This document shows, piece by piece, positions 10,009 to 19,462 of a DNA stretch of 64,000 bases. The stretch is from Shinella daejeonensis (lineage in GTDB: Bacteria; Pseudomonadota; Alphaproteobacteria; Rhizobiales; Rhizobiaceae). The stretch lies in assembly GCF_024281235.1 (NCBI RefSeq), contig NZ_JAHWXY010000002.1, positions 62,001-126,000 on the forward strand, written 5' to 3'. Positions within the stretch are counted from its first letter, which is position 1. The number at the start of each line of letters is the position of its first letter. The translations under genes and the position numbers were made by a program. Below the pieces are notes generated by a model. That model was not told where the DNA came from. It searched no databases and worked only from the letters and a program-made list of their open reading frames with translations.

Positions 10009-10581
10009 ATGGAAAAACTGGAAAATCCTGTGCTGTTGGGAACGATCGGCGCCGCGCAGGGTCTGCGTGGCGAGGTGCGGGTGAAATCCTATACCGTCGA
10101 TCCGACCTGGCTCGGCGATTACGGCAATCTCCATTCCGCCGATGGCCGGGTCTTCGAGGTGCTGGAAATCCGTGAAGCGAAGAATGTGGTCGTCGTCCGC
10201 TTCCGCGGCGTCAACGACCGCACGGCCGCCGAGGCGCTGAACGGCCTCGACCTCTTCATCGAAAGGGACAATCTGCCCGACGAGGAACTGGACGACGACG
10301 AGTTCTATTATACGGACCTGGAAGGGCTGGAAGTCTTCGACGCGGCGGGCCGCAGCTACGGGGCGGTATCGGGCGTCTTCGACTTCGGCGCAGGCGATCT
10401 TCTGGAATTGAAGGGACCGGGCCGGCGTCCCGTCCTCATCCCGTTTTCGGAAGCCGCCGTCCTGGAGATCGATCTGGAGGCGGGACGTCTCCTGATCGAC
10501 CCGATTGCCGCCGGTCTCGACGAGACGGAGGACGATGGCCCCGGCAGCCGTCGCCGCCATCCTCCCGAAGGGGAGAAATGA
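10009..10581 (+). CDS. rimM: Ribosome maturation factor RimM
   Basis: Assists 30S maturation by binding S19 during 16S 3'-domain folding. The N-terminal beta-barrel contains [18 protein letters not shown] (about 10-27) and the C-terminal PRC-barrel has DLEGLEVF and LIPFSEAAV. The product is 190 aa. The ATG at 10009, preceded by CAGGGAA, is chosen over the in-frame ATG at 9958, which lies in the rpsP hairpin. It is nearly contiguous with trmD. Confidence 0.94.
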   Translation: MEKLENPVLLGTIGAAQGLRGEVRVKSYTVDPTWLGDYGNLHSADGRVFEVLEIREAKNVVVVRFRGVNDRTAAEALNGLDLFIERDNLPDEELDDDEFYYTDLEGLEVFDAAGRSYGAVSGVFDFGAGDLLELKGPGRRPVLIPFSEAAVLEIDLEAGRLLIDPIAAGLDETEDDGPGSRRRHPPEGEK

Positions 10582-10582
10582 C

Positions 10583-11290
10583 GTGGCTTTTCGCGCCACC
10601 GTCCTCACGCTTTACCCGGAGATGTTTCCGGGCTTTCTCGGCCAGTCGCTGTCCGGCAAGGCGCTGGCCCGGGGCGACTGGACACTCGACTGCGTACAGA
10701 TTCGCGATTTCGCCACCGACCGGCATCGTACCGTTGACGATACGCCCGCCGGGGGCGGGGCGGGGATGGTGCTGAAGCCCGACGTGCTGGCGCGGGCGAT
10801 CGATTACGCCGGGACCGGTTCCTCCGGTAAGGAAGACCGGCGTCCGCGCCTGCTGATGAGCCCGCGGGGCAAGCCGCTGACGCAGGCGCGCGTGCGGGAG
10901 CTTGCCGCCGGTGAAGGCATCCTGGTGGTCTGCGGCCGTTTCGAAGGCGTGGACCAGCGGGTGATCGACGGACGGGCGCTGGAGGAGGTCTCCATCGGCG
11001 ACTACATTCTATCCGGCGGCGAGCCGGCGGCGATGGTGCTTCTCGACGCTATTGTACGCATCCTGCCGGGCGTCATGGGCAATGTGTTGTCCGGAGCGCA
11101 TGAAAGCTTCGAAAACGGGCTTCTGGAGCATCCGCACTATACCCGGCCGCAGCTCTGGGAGGGTCGTGAAATTCCCGCCGTGCTCACGTCGGGCCATCAT
11201 GGGGAAATCGGGAAATGGCGGCAGGCGGAGGCCGAGCGGCTGACCCGTGAACGCCGGCCCGATCTCGTCGAGCCGTCCGGAAAGACGTGA
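10583..11290 (+). CDS. trmD: tRNA (guanine-N1)-methyltransferase TrmD
   Basis: SPOUT methyltransferase making m1G37 in tRNAs with G36, which prevents +1 frameshifting. The product is 235 aa. Visible signatures include [15 protein letters not shown] at the N-terminus, [12 protein letters not shown], the SAM-knot region [11 protein letters not shown] and [13 protein letters not shown]. The GTG start at 10583 lies 1 nt after the rimM stop, with AAGGGGAG placed correctly ahead of it. The rimM-trmD pairing is nearly universal. Confidence 0.95.
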   Translation: MAFRATVLTLYPEMFPGFLGQSLSGKALARGDWTLDCVQIRDFATDRHRTVDDTPAGGGAGMVLKPDVLARAIDYAGTGSSGKEDRRPRLLMSPRGKPLTQARVRELAAGEGILVVCGRFEGVDQRVIDGRALEEVSIGDYILSGGEPAAMVLLDAIVRILPGVMGNVLSGAHESFENGLLEHPHYTRPQLWEGREIPAVLTSGHHGEIGKWRQAEAERLTRERRPDLVEPSGKT

Positions 11291-11519
11291 CGGACGGATG
11301 GGTGAAAATCGTGTCGTGCAGGCTGAATTTCACCGAGAAGGGATGACAAGGCGGCGCGTTTGGTGTAAACGCCCGCACGGATTGGGATTATCCCGCCGAC
11401 CTGTAATCAAAGAATGGCGAAACCGCTCCCGCCCGGACAGGGCGAAACCTTAGAGGCCGAGGCCGAAAGGTGTTTGTCGAGCGCTCTGGTCGTTTCAGAA
11501 GAACGAGAAGGTTAAACCG

Positions 11520-12047
11520 ATGAACATCATCCAGCAGCTCGAGGCCGAACAGGCCGCCAAGATCGCCGCCAAGCGCACGCTTCCGGAATTTTCCGCCGGC
11601 GATACGCTTCGCGTCAACGTGCGCGTCACGGAAGGTAGCCGGACCCGTATCCAGGCTTATGAAGGCGTCTGCATCGCCCGTTCGGGCGGCGGCATCAACG
11701 AGAACTTCACGGTTCGCAAGATTTCCTATGGCGAAGGCGTCGAGCGCGTCTTCCCGGTCTATTCGCCGCTCGTTGAAAGCGTCGAGATCGTCCGCCGCGG
11801 CAAGGTCCGCCGCGCCAAGCTCTACTACCTGCGCAACCTGCGCGGCAAGGCTGCCCGCATCACCGAAAACACCGGTACGCGCGCCCGCAAGCTGAACGAC
11901 GCCGAACGCGCGGCGATCGCCGAGGAAAAGGCCCGCATCGAAGCGGAAAAGATTGCCGCCGCCCAGGCACTGGCCGCCGAAAAGGCCGCCGCCGAGGCTG
12001 CGGAAGCCGCAGAAGCTGCAAAGACTCAGGAAGCCGCCGCGGAATAA
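11520..12047 (+). CDS. rplS: 50S ribosomal protein L19
   Basis: Large-subunit protein at the 30S-50S interface. The L19 core occupies residues 1-120 (opening [39 protein letters not shown]). A helical Ala/Glu-rich tail extends it to 175 aa (E. coli 115), as in other alphaproteobacteria. It stands 229 bp after trmD, so it may have its own promoter in the gap. GAGAAGG lies upstream of the ATG, and a strong intrinsic terminator follows. Confidence 0.97.
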   Translation: MNIIQQLEAEQAAKIAAKRTLPEFSAGDTLRVNVRVTEGSRTRIQAYEGVCIARSGGGINENFTVRKISYGEGVERVFPVYSPLVESVEIVRRGKVRRAKLYYLRNLRGKAARITENTGTRARKLNDAERAAIAEEKARIEAEKIAAAQALAAEKAAAEAAEAAEAAKTQEAAAE

Positions 12048-12129
12048 GCGATTTCTTGCGATCGGGCCGCCTGTCTCTTGTCAGATAGGCGGGATCGACA
12101 GGATGCAGACGGGTTCGTCCACATGCCTG

Positions 12130-12152
12130 GGCCGGGGTTTTCCCCGGCCTTT
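12130..12152 (+). terminator. Intrinsic terminator after rplS
   Basis: GGCCGGGG and CCCCGGCC form a perfect 8-bp stem with a TTTT loop, followed by TTT. Confidence 0.85.
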
Positions 12153-12286
12153 GGCGTTTCAGGGCAGGGGGCTTCTCATGGTTAACACGGCTTTAAGGCT
12201 TGCCTCGTAGGTTTGGAGGAACGGGACATCGCCCGCGAATCGCGGACGGTGCGGAATTGCGACCGTATCGGATACAGGCTGGAACC

Positions 12287-14908
12287 ATGAGCAGAAGCAT
12301 GTCGGCAGGACTGGACAATCGCCAGGACCGCTTTGTCCTTTCGGCGTTCATGTGGCGGCAATTGCAGATCCTGCTCGGGCTGGCGGTCTTTCTTGCCCTT
12401 GGCCTCGCGGTGGTCGCGCTTTCCACCTGGAACGTCAACGATCCCAGCCTCTCCTATGCGACCGGCGGCGTGCCGGCCAATCTGCTCGGCTATCCCGGTT
12501 CGATCTTCGCCGATCTCTTCATGCAGTTCTTCGGTCTTGCAAGCGTCGTGGCGTTTCTGCCGATCATCGCCTGGGGGCTGGCGCTGGTTGCGGGCCGGCG
12601 CTTCAGCCGTGTACCGCAGCGCGCCGCCGCGTGGTTCGGCGGCGCCATCTTCGCCTCCGCGGCGCTGAGCTGCGCGCCGGCACCCGTCACCTGGCCGCTG
12701 CCGACCGGTCTCGGGGGCGTCTTCGGCGACATGATCCTGCGTTTTCCAGCGCTTTTCACCGGCGCTTATCCGACCGGGACGCTCGCCGCCATTCTCGGCA
12801 CGCTCGCAGCGCTTCCGGCCGCCAGCCTGCTGCTGTTCAGTGCCGGTCTGATCGGCGGTACAACGCTCGATGATGACGAAACACCTGCGTCTCGCCCGTC
12901 TCCCGCCAGCAATGGGCCGGCGGAGGAGAGCGAGGACGAGGACGACCGGGAAGGCCCGCTCACGCTTCTGGCCGGTGCGGCCACCCACGCGTGGTTTACG
13001 GGACAGGCCCGTGTGCGTCGCCTGTTCGGCCTTGGCAGGTCGCGTCGCAGGGCGCGCGATATCGAGCAGCCTTACGATTTCAACGAGGATGAGTTCGGAA
13101 CGCTGAACGAACCCGTCCGCGCGCGCGTCGAGCCCTCGCTCGACGGGGATCGCCGCGTCGTGACGCCGCCGCCGATGGCGGCGGATGACGACCTGCCTTT
13201 CGATCTCGACGATGAATTCCGCTCCCGGCCGGACGGTATCCTGCCGGATGACGACGACGACCCCGCCGCCGACTGGGCGCCGCGCCGCGCTCCGGCGCGC
13301 GACGGTCCCCGTGTCGCCGCCAGTGGTCGCACTCGCCCCGGCAAGCGCAGCGAGCGCGAGGCGCAGGCCTCCTTCCTCGGCAAGGAAGGTTTTCAACTGC
13401 CCTCCATCCACTTTCTGGCGGAGCCGAAGGGACAGGTGCGCGATGCGACGCTTTCGGCCGATGCGCTGGAACAGAACGCCCGCATGCTGGAAGGGGTTCT
13501 GGAAGACTTCGGCGTGCGCGGCGAGATCATCCATGTCCGTCCGGGGCCGGTGGTGACACTTTACGAACTGGAGCCCGCCCCGGGAATCAAATCCTCCCGC
13601 GTCATCGGCCTTGCCGAGGACATCGCCCGATCGATGAGCGCGATCGCCGCGCGCGTGGCGGTCGTGCCCGGACGCAACGCGATCGGTATCGAATTGCCCA
13701 ACCAGGGGCGCGAAACGGTCTACCTGCGCGAGCTGATCGCCAGCCGCGATTTCGAGGCGAGCAAGGCGCGTCTCGCCATGGCGCTCGGCAAGACGATCGG
13801 CGGCGATCCGGTCATCACAGATATCGCCAAGATGCCGCACCTGCTTGTCGCCGGCACCACCGGCTCGGGCAAGTCCGTCGCCATCAACACGATGATCCTG
13901 TCGCTGCTCTACCGCATGACGCCGGAACAGTGCCGCCTCATCATGATCGATCCGAAGATGCTGGAGCTTTCCGTCTATGACGGCATTCCGCATCTGCTTT
14001 CCCCCGTCGTCACCGATCCGAAGAAGGCCGTCGTCGCGCTGAAGTGGACGGTGCGGGAGATGGAGGAGCGCTACAAGAAGATGTCGAAGATCGGCGTGCG
14101 CAATATCGACGGCTTCAACAGCCGCGTCGAGCAGGCGCTTGCCAAGGGCGAGACGATCGCCCGCACCGTTCAGACCGGCTTCGATCGCCAGACCGGCGAA
14201 GCGATCTATGAGACGGAAGAGTTCGACTTGCAGCCCATGCCCTATATCGTCGTCATCATCGACGAGATGGCCGACCTGATGATGGTCGCCGGCAAGGACA
14301 TCGAAGGGGCGGTGCAGCGGCTCGCCCAGATGGCGCGGGCGGCGGGGATCCACGTCATCATGGCGACGCAGCGTCCTTCGGTCGACGTCATCACCGGTAC
14401 GATCAAGGCGAACTTCCCGACGCGCATCTCCTTCCAGGTGACCTCGAAGATCGACAGCCGCACCATCCTCGGCGAGCAGGGGGCCGAGCAGCTTCTCGGC
14501 ATGGGCGACATGCTCTACATGGCCGGCGGCGGCCGCATCCAGCGTGTCCATGGCCCCTTTGTTTCCGATGGCGAGGTCGAGGCGGTCGTCGCCCATCTCA
14601 AGACGCAGGGCGCGCCGCAGTATCTGGAGGCGATCACGGAGGACGACGACGAGGACGAGGACGGCGGCGGACCGGCCGGGACCGGCAACCTAGAGGATTC
14701 CGACGATCCTTACGATCAGGCGGTGGCGGTCGTCTTGCGTGACGGCAAGGCCTCCACGTCCTATATCCAGCGCCGTCTCGGCATCGGCTACAACCGCGCC
14801 GCCTCGCTGATCGAGCGGATGGAGCAGGAGGGGATCATCAGTCCCGCCAACCATGCCGGCAAACGCGAGATCCTCGTGCCGACGGAAGACGAGATTTCCG
14901 CCCGATGA
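12287..14908 (+). CDS. ftsK: DNA translocase FtsK
   Basis: Septum-anchored ATPase that pumps chromosome-terminus DNA and activates XerCD at dif. The N-terminus (about 20-200) has four hydrophobic segments. An acidic linker follows, then the RecA-like motor with Walker [14 protein letters not shown] (about 520-533) and a Walker B region at [12 protein letters not shown]. The C-terminal winged-helix gamma domain, which reads KOPS sites, is [10 protein letters not shown] to the end (about 805-873). The product is 873 aa. The ATG at 12287 precedes the first membrane segment at the usual distance; further upstream the frame stays open but lacks family similarity. Confidence 0.95.
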   Translation: MSRSMSAGLDNRQDRFVLSAFMWRQLQILLGLAVFLALGLAVVALSTWNVNDPSLSYATGGVPANLLGYPGSIFADLFMQFFGLASVVAFLPIIAWGLALVAGRRFSRVPQRAAAWFGGAIFASAALSCAPAPVTWPLPTGLGGVFGDMILRFPALFTGAYPTGTLAAILGTLAALPAASLLLFSAGLIGGTTLDDDETPASRPSPASNGPAEESEDEDDREGPLTLLAGAATHAWFTGQARVRRLFGLGRSRRRARDIEQPYDFNEDEFGTLNEPVRARVEPSLDGDRRVVTPPPMAADDDLPFDLDDEFRSRPDGILPDDDDDPAADWAPRRAPARDGPRVAASGRTRPGKRSEREAQASFLGKEGFQLPSIHFLAEPKGQVRDATLSADALEQNARMLEGVLEDFGVRGEIIHVRPGPVVTLYELEPAPGIKSSRVIGLAEDIARSMSAIAARVAVVPGRNAIGIELPNQGRETVYLRELIASRDFEASKARLAMALGKTIGGDPVITDIAKMPHLLVAGTTGSGKSVAINTMILSLLYRMTPEQCRLIMIDPKMLELSVYDGIPHLLSPVVTDPKKAVVALKWTVREMEERYKKMSKIGVRNIDGFNSRVEQALAKGETIARTVQTGFDRQTGEAIYETEEFDLQPMPYIVVIIDEMADLMMVAGKDIEGAVQRLAQMARAAGIHVIMATQRPSVDVITGTIKANFPTRISFQVTSKIDSRTILGEQGAEQLLGMGDMLYMAGGGRIQRVHGPFVSDGEVEAVVAHLKTQGAPQYLEAITEDDDEDEDGGGPAGTGNLEDSDDPYDQAVAVVLRDGKASTSYIQRRLGIGYNRAASLIERMEQEGIISPANHAGKREILVPTEDEISAR

Positions 14909-15007
14909 GCCGGGTCACCCTTACGGGACTTCGCGGGCGTTGACGGCCGTGCGCGCCATGATCGCGCCGCCTTTGGCCGACATGAAAGGACGATGAAGGA
15001 GACCGAC

Positions 15008-15667
15008 ATGATGCCAACCGAAACAGCCCGGCCGGACGTCCGGATCACGCGCCGCGGCTTTACGGGCCTGATCGCCCTCGTGCTTGCGACGGGCGTGACG
15101 GGAGCGATGCCGGGCGCGGCCGCCGCACAGGCGGGTGCTGCGGCGCAGAAGATCGCGGACCATTTCGCCTCGGTGAAGACCATGATGGGCGAATTCGTGC
15201 AGTTCGGGCCGCGTGGCGAGCAGACCGGCGGCAAGTTCTATATCAGCCGTCCGGGAAAAATCCGTTTCAACTACGAGGAGCCTTCGCCGATGCGCGTCAT
15301 CGCCGATGGCAAGTCCGTGGTGATCGGCAATCGCAAGCTCAAGACATGGGACATCTATCCGCTGTCCAAGACGCCTCTCAACCTGCTGCTCAGCGAGCGC
15401 ATCGACCTTTCGACCCGCATGGTGCGCGACGTCCGGGAAGAGGCGGACCTCACCACCATCGTGCTTGGCGACAGGAGCATATTTGGCGATTCCACCATTA
15501 CGATGATGTTCGATCCGAAGACCTACGACCTGCGCCAGTGGACCATCACCGACGCGCAGGGCAAGGATACCTCCGTCATGATCTTCAATGTCCAGACGGG
15601 CGTCCACCTCGACGACAAGGTTTTCGCCATTCCCTATGCGGAAGTGCGCAATCGCGGCTTGAAATGA
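15008..15667 (+). CDS. lolA: LolA-like outer-membrane lipoprotein carrier protein
   Basis: Periplasmic chaperone that shuttles lipoproteins from LolCDE to the outer membrane. An N-terminal signal with a twin-Arg-like RRGF followed by a hydrophobic stretch and AAAAQA supports export, possibly by Tat. The mature part has the LolA beta half-barrel pattern, including GGKFYISRPGKIRFNYEEP and FDPKTYDLRQWTITD. ATG at 15008 is chosen because AAGGAG lies 6 nt before it; ATG at 14993 would add five residues and has a badly spaced site. No LolB-like gene is adjacent. Length (219 aa) fits. Confidence 0.88.
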   Translation: MMPTETARPDVRITRRGFTGLIALVLATGVTGAMPGAAAAQAGAAAQKIADHFASVKTMMGEFVQFGPRGEQTGGKFYISRPGKIRFNYEEPSPMRVIADGKSVVIGNRKLKTWDIYPLSKTPLNLLLSERIDLSTRMVRDVREEADLTTIVLGDRSIFGDSTITMMFDPKTYDLRQWTITDAQGKDTSVMIFNVQTGVHLDDKVFAIPYAEVRNRGLK

Positions 15668-15756
15668 TGTATCGCCGAAGCGCTGCCTTTGCCTGTCGTC
15701 CCCCCATGCGCTAAGAGGCCCCGACCGGCAGCGTGAGTCGGGCTTCTGGGGGCGAC

Positions 15757-16563
15757 ATGGCACTATCGATTGCAACGTGGAACATCAACTCCGTGCGGCT
15801 GCGGATGCCGCTGGTCGAGCATTTCCTGAAGTCCCAATCGCCGGATATCCTGTGTTTGCAGGAAACCAAGTGTCCGAACGACGCCTTTCCGCTGAAGCCG
15901 CTGAGGGCGCTCGGTTACGAGCATATCGTTATTCACGGCCAGAAAGGGTATCACGGCGTCGCCACGATCTCGCGGCTGCCGCTGACCGAACTGGTCGAGC
16001 GCCGCGATTATTGCGGCGTGGGCGATGCGCGTCATGTGTCCGTGCTCTTCCATCATGGCGGCAAGTCGATCCGGCTGCATAATTTCTATGTGCCGGCGGG
16101 CGGAGACGAGCCGGATCGCACGATCAACCCGAAATTCGGTCACAAGCTGGATTTCCTCGAGGAAATGAAGCTCCTGCATGCCGAGGCGGAGGCCGGCATT
16201 TCCTCGATCCTCGTCGGCGACCTCAATATCGCGCCGCTCGAACACGACGTCTGGTCGCACAAGCGTCTGCTGAAGATCGTCAGCCACACGCCGATCGAGA
16301 CGGAAGGCCTCACGGAAGTGATGACGAAAGGCGCCTGGATGGACCTGATGCGCCTCAAGGTGCCGCCGGAAGAGAAGCTTTATACATGGTGGAGCTATCG
16401 CGCGGCCGACTGGTCGGCGGCCGACAAGGGACGCCGCCTCGACCATATCTGGTCGTCTGCCGACCTTTCTTCCCACCTTTCATCGATATCGGTGCTGCGC
16501 GAGGCGCGTGGCTGGGAACGCCCGTCGGACCATGTTCCGGTGATCGCCGAATTCGATCTTTAG
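15757..16563 (+). CDS. xthA: Exodeoxyribonuclease III
   Basis: Mg-dependent AP endonuclease and 3'-5' exonuclease of base-excision repair. EEP-fold motifs are in order: ATWNINSVR, LQETK (metal-binding Glu), GDLNIAP and the C-terminal SDHVPV. The product is 268 aa, exactly as in E. coli. The ATG at 15757 directly precedes the conserved opening ALSIATWNINSVR. It is convergent with the cyclic-nucleotide-binding gene, leaving only about 20 nt between stops. Confidence 0.95.
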   Translation: MALSIATWNINSVRLRMPLVEHFLKSQSPDILCLQETKCPNDAFPLKPLRALGYEHIVIHGQKGYHGVATISRLPLTELVERRDYCGVGDARHVSVLFHHGGKSIRLHNFYVPAGGDEPDRTINPKFGHKLDFLEEMKLLHAEAEAGISSILVGDLNIAPLEHDVWSHKRLLKIVSHTPIETEGLTEVMTKGAWMDLMRLKVPPEEKLYTWWSYRAADWSAADKGRRLDHIWSSADLSSHLSSISVLREARGWERPSDHVPVIAEFDL

Positions 16564-16585
16564 GAAGTCCGCCGCCGGGTGGACG

Positions 16586-17041
16586 TCAGGCGAAGCGGCC
16601 GGAAAGGCCGCGCATGCCGGCGACCATCGCGGCGATGTTCTGGCGTATACGCGCATCGACCAGCACCGCCACTTCCGGATATTCCTCCATCATGCGGCGG
16701 AAGAGCGGCCGGTTGATGCGGATCACTTCGCTGTCCTCCAGCGCCGTCGCCGTATATTTGCGCTCGACCGCCGAGATCATCGCCAGTTCGGAGAGAAGCG
16801 TTCCTTCGCCAGCGGTGCCTTCCTCGCGTAACGAACCGTCGCGCAATGTCCCGGTAAGGCGGAAGAGCCCGCTTGCGACGATGAAGCCGCAATCGGCCGA
16901 CGTGCCTTCGCGAAACAATGTCTGACCTTCCACCAGTTGCCGGCGTTCCGCTCCGAAGGCGAGAAGACGCAGCTTGTCGTCGGCAAGGCCCGCGAAAAGC
17001 GGCGCCCGGGAAAACAGGGCAATGTCGTCGGCGAGAGCCAC
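16586..17041 (-). CDS. Stand-alone cyclic-nucleotide-binding (Crp/Fnr-like) domain protein
   Basis: The 151-aa protein is a single cNMP-binding beta-roll: LFAGLADDKLRLLA at the start, GQTLFREG, GLFRLTG and a phosphate-binding-cassette-like region GEGTLLSELAMISAVERKYTATALED, then a C-terminal helix. There is no helix-turn-helix, so it is not itself a Crp-type DNA binder. It lies 68 nt downstream of the response regulator on the same strand. A sensory or partner role is inferred only. Confidence 0.85.
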   Translation of the reverse strand: MALADDIALFSRAPLFAGLADDKLRLLAFGAERRQLVEGQTLFREGTSADCGFIVASGLFRLTGTLRDGSLREEGTAGEGTLLSELAMISAVERKYTATALEDSEVIRINRPLFRRMMEEYPEVAVLVDARIRQNIAAMVAGMRGLSGRFA

Positions 17042-17109
17042 GGCGGCGCTCCTTGTTTACGCAAATGGCGACGGCAAGACCGCGATGAAGCGTTTCCGCC
17101 GGAATCGCA

Positions 17110-17793
17110 TCATGGCACGATCTTGTAGCCGCCGTTCTCTGTCACGAGAATCTCCGCATTGGAAGGGTCCCGCTCGATCTTCTGCCGCAGGCGGTAGACA
17201 TGGGTCTCCAGCGTGTGGGTGGTCACGCCGGAATTGTAACCCCAGACCTCTTCCAGAAGCACATCGCGCGTCACGACCTTCTGGCCGGCCCGATAGAGAT
17301 AGCGGATGATCGCCGCTTCCTTTTCGGTAAGGCGGATCTTCTGGCCGTTGTCCAGCGTCAGCAGCTTCTGGCCCGGCTTGAACATATAGGGGCCGACGGT
17401 GAACGTGGCGTCCTCGCTGCTTTCGTGCTGGCGCAGCTGGGCGCGGATGCGGGCGAGCAGCACGGCGAAGCGGAACGGTTTCGTCACATAGTCGTTTGCG
17501 CCGGCCTCCAGGCCGAGAATGGTGTCGGAATCGGTATCATGTCCGGTCAGCATGACGATCGGCGCCTTGAAGCCGCCCTTGCGCAGCAGTTTCACCGCCT
17601 CGCGCCCGTCCATGTCGGGCAGGCCGACGTCCATGATGAGCAGGTCCACCTGGTTTTCGCGTGCCGTCTGCATGCCTTTCGCGGCTGTCGTGGCTTCCAG
17701 CGTGTTGAACTCGTCATAGAGCGAGAGCTGTTCGATCAGCGTCTCGCGGAGATCGTCATCATCGTCGACGAGAAGAATGGTGCGGGATGTCAT
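17110..17793 (-). CDS. OmpR/PhoB-family response regulator
   Basis: Two-component transcription factor. The receiver domain (1-120) has the acidic pocket DDDD (10-13), the phospho-acceptor Asp55 in LIMDVGLPD, and Lys in TKPF. The C-terminal winged helix (about 130-227) includes LTEKEAAIIRYLYRAG and THTLETHVYRLRQKIE. No sensor kinase gene is adjacent, so this is an orphan regulator here. Divergent from the L,D-transpeptidase gene across about 100 bp. Confidence 0.93.
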   Translation of the reverse strand: MTSRTILLVDDDDDLRETLIEQLSLYDEFNTLEATTAAKGMQTARENQVDLLIMDVGLPDMDGREAVKLLRKGGFKAPIVMLTGHDTDSDTILGLEAGANDYVTKPFRFAVLLARIRAQLRQHESSEDATFTVGPYMFKPGQKLLTLDNGQKIRLTEKEAAIIRYLYRAGQKVVTRDVLLEEVWGYNSGVTTHTLETHVYRLRQKIERDPSNAEILVTENGGYKIVP

Positions 17794-17899
17794 GCTTTAC
17801 CTCTGGGCATTCCTCTGAGAATTATGCGGACCGGCGCTTTCGGCAAGCCCTCTGCCTCGGCAAGACGGTTGCGCCATGGCAGCAATAGGGCAGATAGGA

Positions 17900-18445
17900 A
17901 TGAACCGCATCAAATCTTTTGAACATTGCGTGAAGACGATTGTCGTCCGTCCGGCGCCGGGACGCAAGAGCCGGGCGATCGTTCAGGTCGGACCGCTGCG
18001 GATCCCGGCCGCCATCGGCCGTAGCGGCCGCTCCGCCGGCAAGCGGGAGGGCGACGGCGCGACACCGGTCGCCGCCATGGCGATCCTCTCCGGATATCTG
18101 CGTGGTGACCGCCTGTCGCGGCCGAAAACCCCGTTGCCGCTGCGGCCGATTACAAAATCCATGCTCTGGTGCGATGCGCCCGCCCATCCAAGCTATAACC
18201 GGCCGGTGCGCGCGCCTTTTCCCCAAAGCTGCGAAGAAATGTTTCGCAACGATGGGCTCTACGACATCTGCCTCGTTCTCGACTGGAACGTCCTGTCGCG
18301 TCGGCGCAATCGCGGTTCGGCCATCTTTTTCCATCTCATCCGCCCGGGATACGAGCCAACGGAGGGTTGTATCGCCGTGTCGCGCCGGGACATGTTGCGC
18401 ATTCTGCCGCATCTGCGGCGCGGCACGGTCGTGCGGGTCCTCTGA
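17900..18445 (+). CDS. L,D-transpeptidase catalytic-domain (YkuD-like) protein
   Basis: The motif FHLIRPGYEPTEGCIAVS (His, Gly and Cys of the YkuD active site) marks this as an L,D-transpeptidase-fold protein, which would crosslink peptidoglycan through diaminopimelate. The product is 181 aa. No signal peptide is evident, and the N-terminus starts straight into a beta-rich domain (TIVVRPAPGRKSRAIVQVG). Either it is exported unconventionally or the start is misjudged: ATG at 17876 would add eight residues without creating a signal. It sits divergent to the response regulator. Confidence 0.8.
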   Translation: MNRIKSFEHCVKTIVVRPAPGRKSRAIVQVGPLRIPAAIGRSGRSAGKREGDGATPVAAMAILSGYLRGDRLSRPKTPLPLRPITKSMLWCDAPAHPSYNRPVRAPFPQSCEEMFRNDGLYDICLVLDWNVLSRRRNRGSAIFFHLIRPGYEPTEGCIAVSRRDMLRILPHLRRGTVVRVL

Positions 18446-18579
18446 GGACACGCGGAAAGAAGGCGAATTTCCAAGGAGCGCCCGTGTAATCGGCCCGGAT
18501 GCGGTCTATATCGGAAAGGACGATTGCCGCCGCGTAAGCGGACGGTCGGATCGCAGCATCCTTTGAGGGAGATATTTCC

Positions 18580-19410
18580 ATGAGCATTCAGCCATCCCTT
18601 GGTTTTCATGACGGACACCATATTCCGCAGATCGGTCTCGGCGTGTGGCAGACGCCGAACGATGTCGCGGTGACGGCCGTCGGGGCCGCACTTGCCGCTG
18701 GCTATCGCCACATCGATACCGCCGCGGCCTATGAAAACGAGGAGGGCGTGGGAGAAGGAATGCGCGCCTCCGATCTTAACCGGTCGGATATTTTCCTCAC
18801 CACCAAACTGTGGAACGACCGGCAGGGTTACGATTCGACGCTGGAAGCCTTCGACGCCAGCCTGAAGCGCCTCGGGACCGACTATGTCGATCTCTATCTC
18901 ATCCATTGGCCGGCGCCGCAGCAGGATCGCTATGTGGATACCTGGAAGGCCTTCGTCCGGTTGCAGAAGGAAGGGCGCGCCCGCTCCATCGGCGTGTCCA
19001 ATTTCAATCCGGAGCATATCGAGCGACTGATCGGCGAAACCGGCGTGACGCCGGTCATCAACCAGATCGAACTGCATCCGGACTTCCCCCGCAAGGACCT
19101 TCGCGCCTTCCATGAAAAGCATCGCATCCTCACGCAATCCTGGAGCCCGCTCGGGCAAGGCACCCTGCTGGCCGATCCGGGCGTGGCGAAGATCGCCGAA
19201 AAGCATAGGCGCACGCCAGCGCAGGTCATTATCCGCTGGCATATCGATAACGGGCTGGTGGTCATCCCGAAATCGGTGACGCCCGCCCGCATCGAGGAGA
19301 ATTTCCGCGTGTTCGACTTCAGGCTGGATGAGGCCGATATGGCGGCCTTCGCCGGTCTGGAGGCCGGTGGCGGGCGGATCGGTCCCGATCCGCTGACCGC
19401 CACTTTCTGA
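18580..19410 (+). CDS. Aldo/keto reductase (2,5-diketo-D-gluconate reductase-like)
   Basis: NADPH-dependent TIM-barrel reductase. The catalytic tetrad is visible: Asp in HIDTAAAY (with Tyr at its end), Lys in LTTKLWN and His in LIHWPAP. The phosphate-binding region is IPKSVTPARIEEN. Length of 276 aa matches the family. GAGGGAG lies 11 nt before the ATG. Substrate is not predictable. Convergent with amtB across a long hairpin. Confidence 0.92.
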   Translation: MSIQPSLGFHDGHHIPQIGLGVWQTPNDVAVTAVGAALAAGYRHIDTAAAYENEEGVGEGMRASDLNRSDIFLTTKLWNDRQGYDSTLEAFDASLKRLGTDYVDLYLIHWPAPQQDRYVDTWKAFVRLQKEGRARSIGVSNFNPEHIERLIGETGVTPVINQIELHPDFPRKDLRAFHEKHRILTQSWSPLGQGTLLADPGVAKIAEKHRRTPAQVIIRWHIDNGLVVIPKSVTPARIEENFRVFDFRLDEADMAAFAGLEAGGGRIGPDPLTATF

Positions 19411-19422
19411 CCGTCTTTCCGG

Positions 19423-19451
19423 CCCGTGCGGGTCTCGCTTACCCGCACGGG
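19423..19451. terminator. Long inverted repeat between aldo/keto reductase and amtB
   Basis: CCCGTGCGGGT and ACCCGCACGGG form a perfect 11-bp stem with a 7-nt loop midway between convergent stops. There is no long T-tract, so termination may be inefficient or factor-assisted. Confidence 0.65.
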
Positions 19452-19462
19452 ATCGATGGTCG

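Noticed and set aside
11291-11519. Possible structured RNA leader of rplS
   Set aside because: A small inverted repeat CGTTT-GGTGT-AAACG is present, but no known ribosomal-protein leader fold could be drawn with confidence.
12182-14596. 804-codon open frame antisense to ftsK
   Set aside because: No recognisable domain, fully opposite an intact FtsK.
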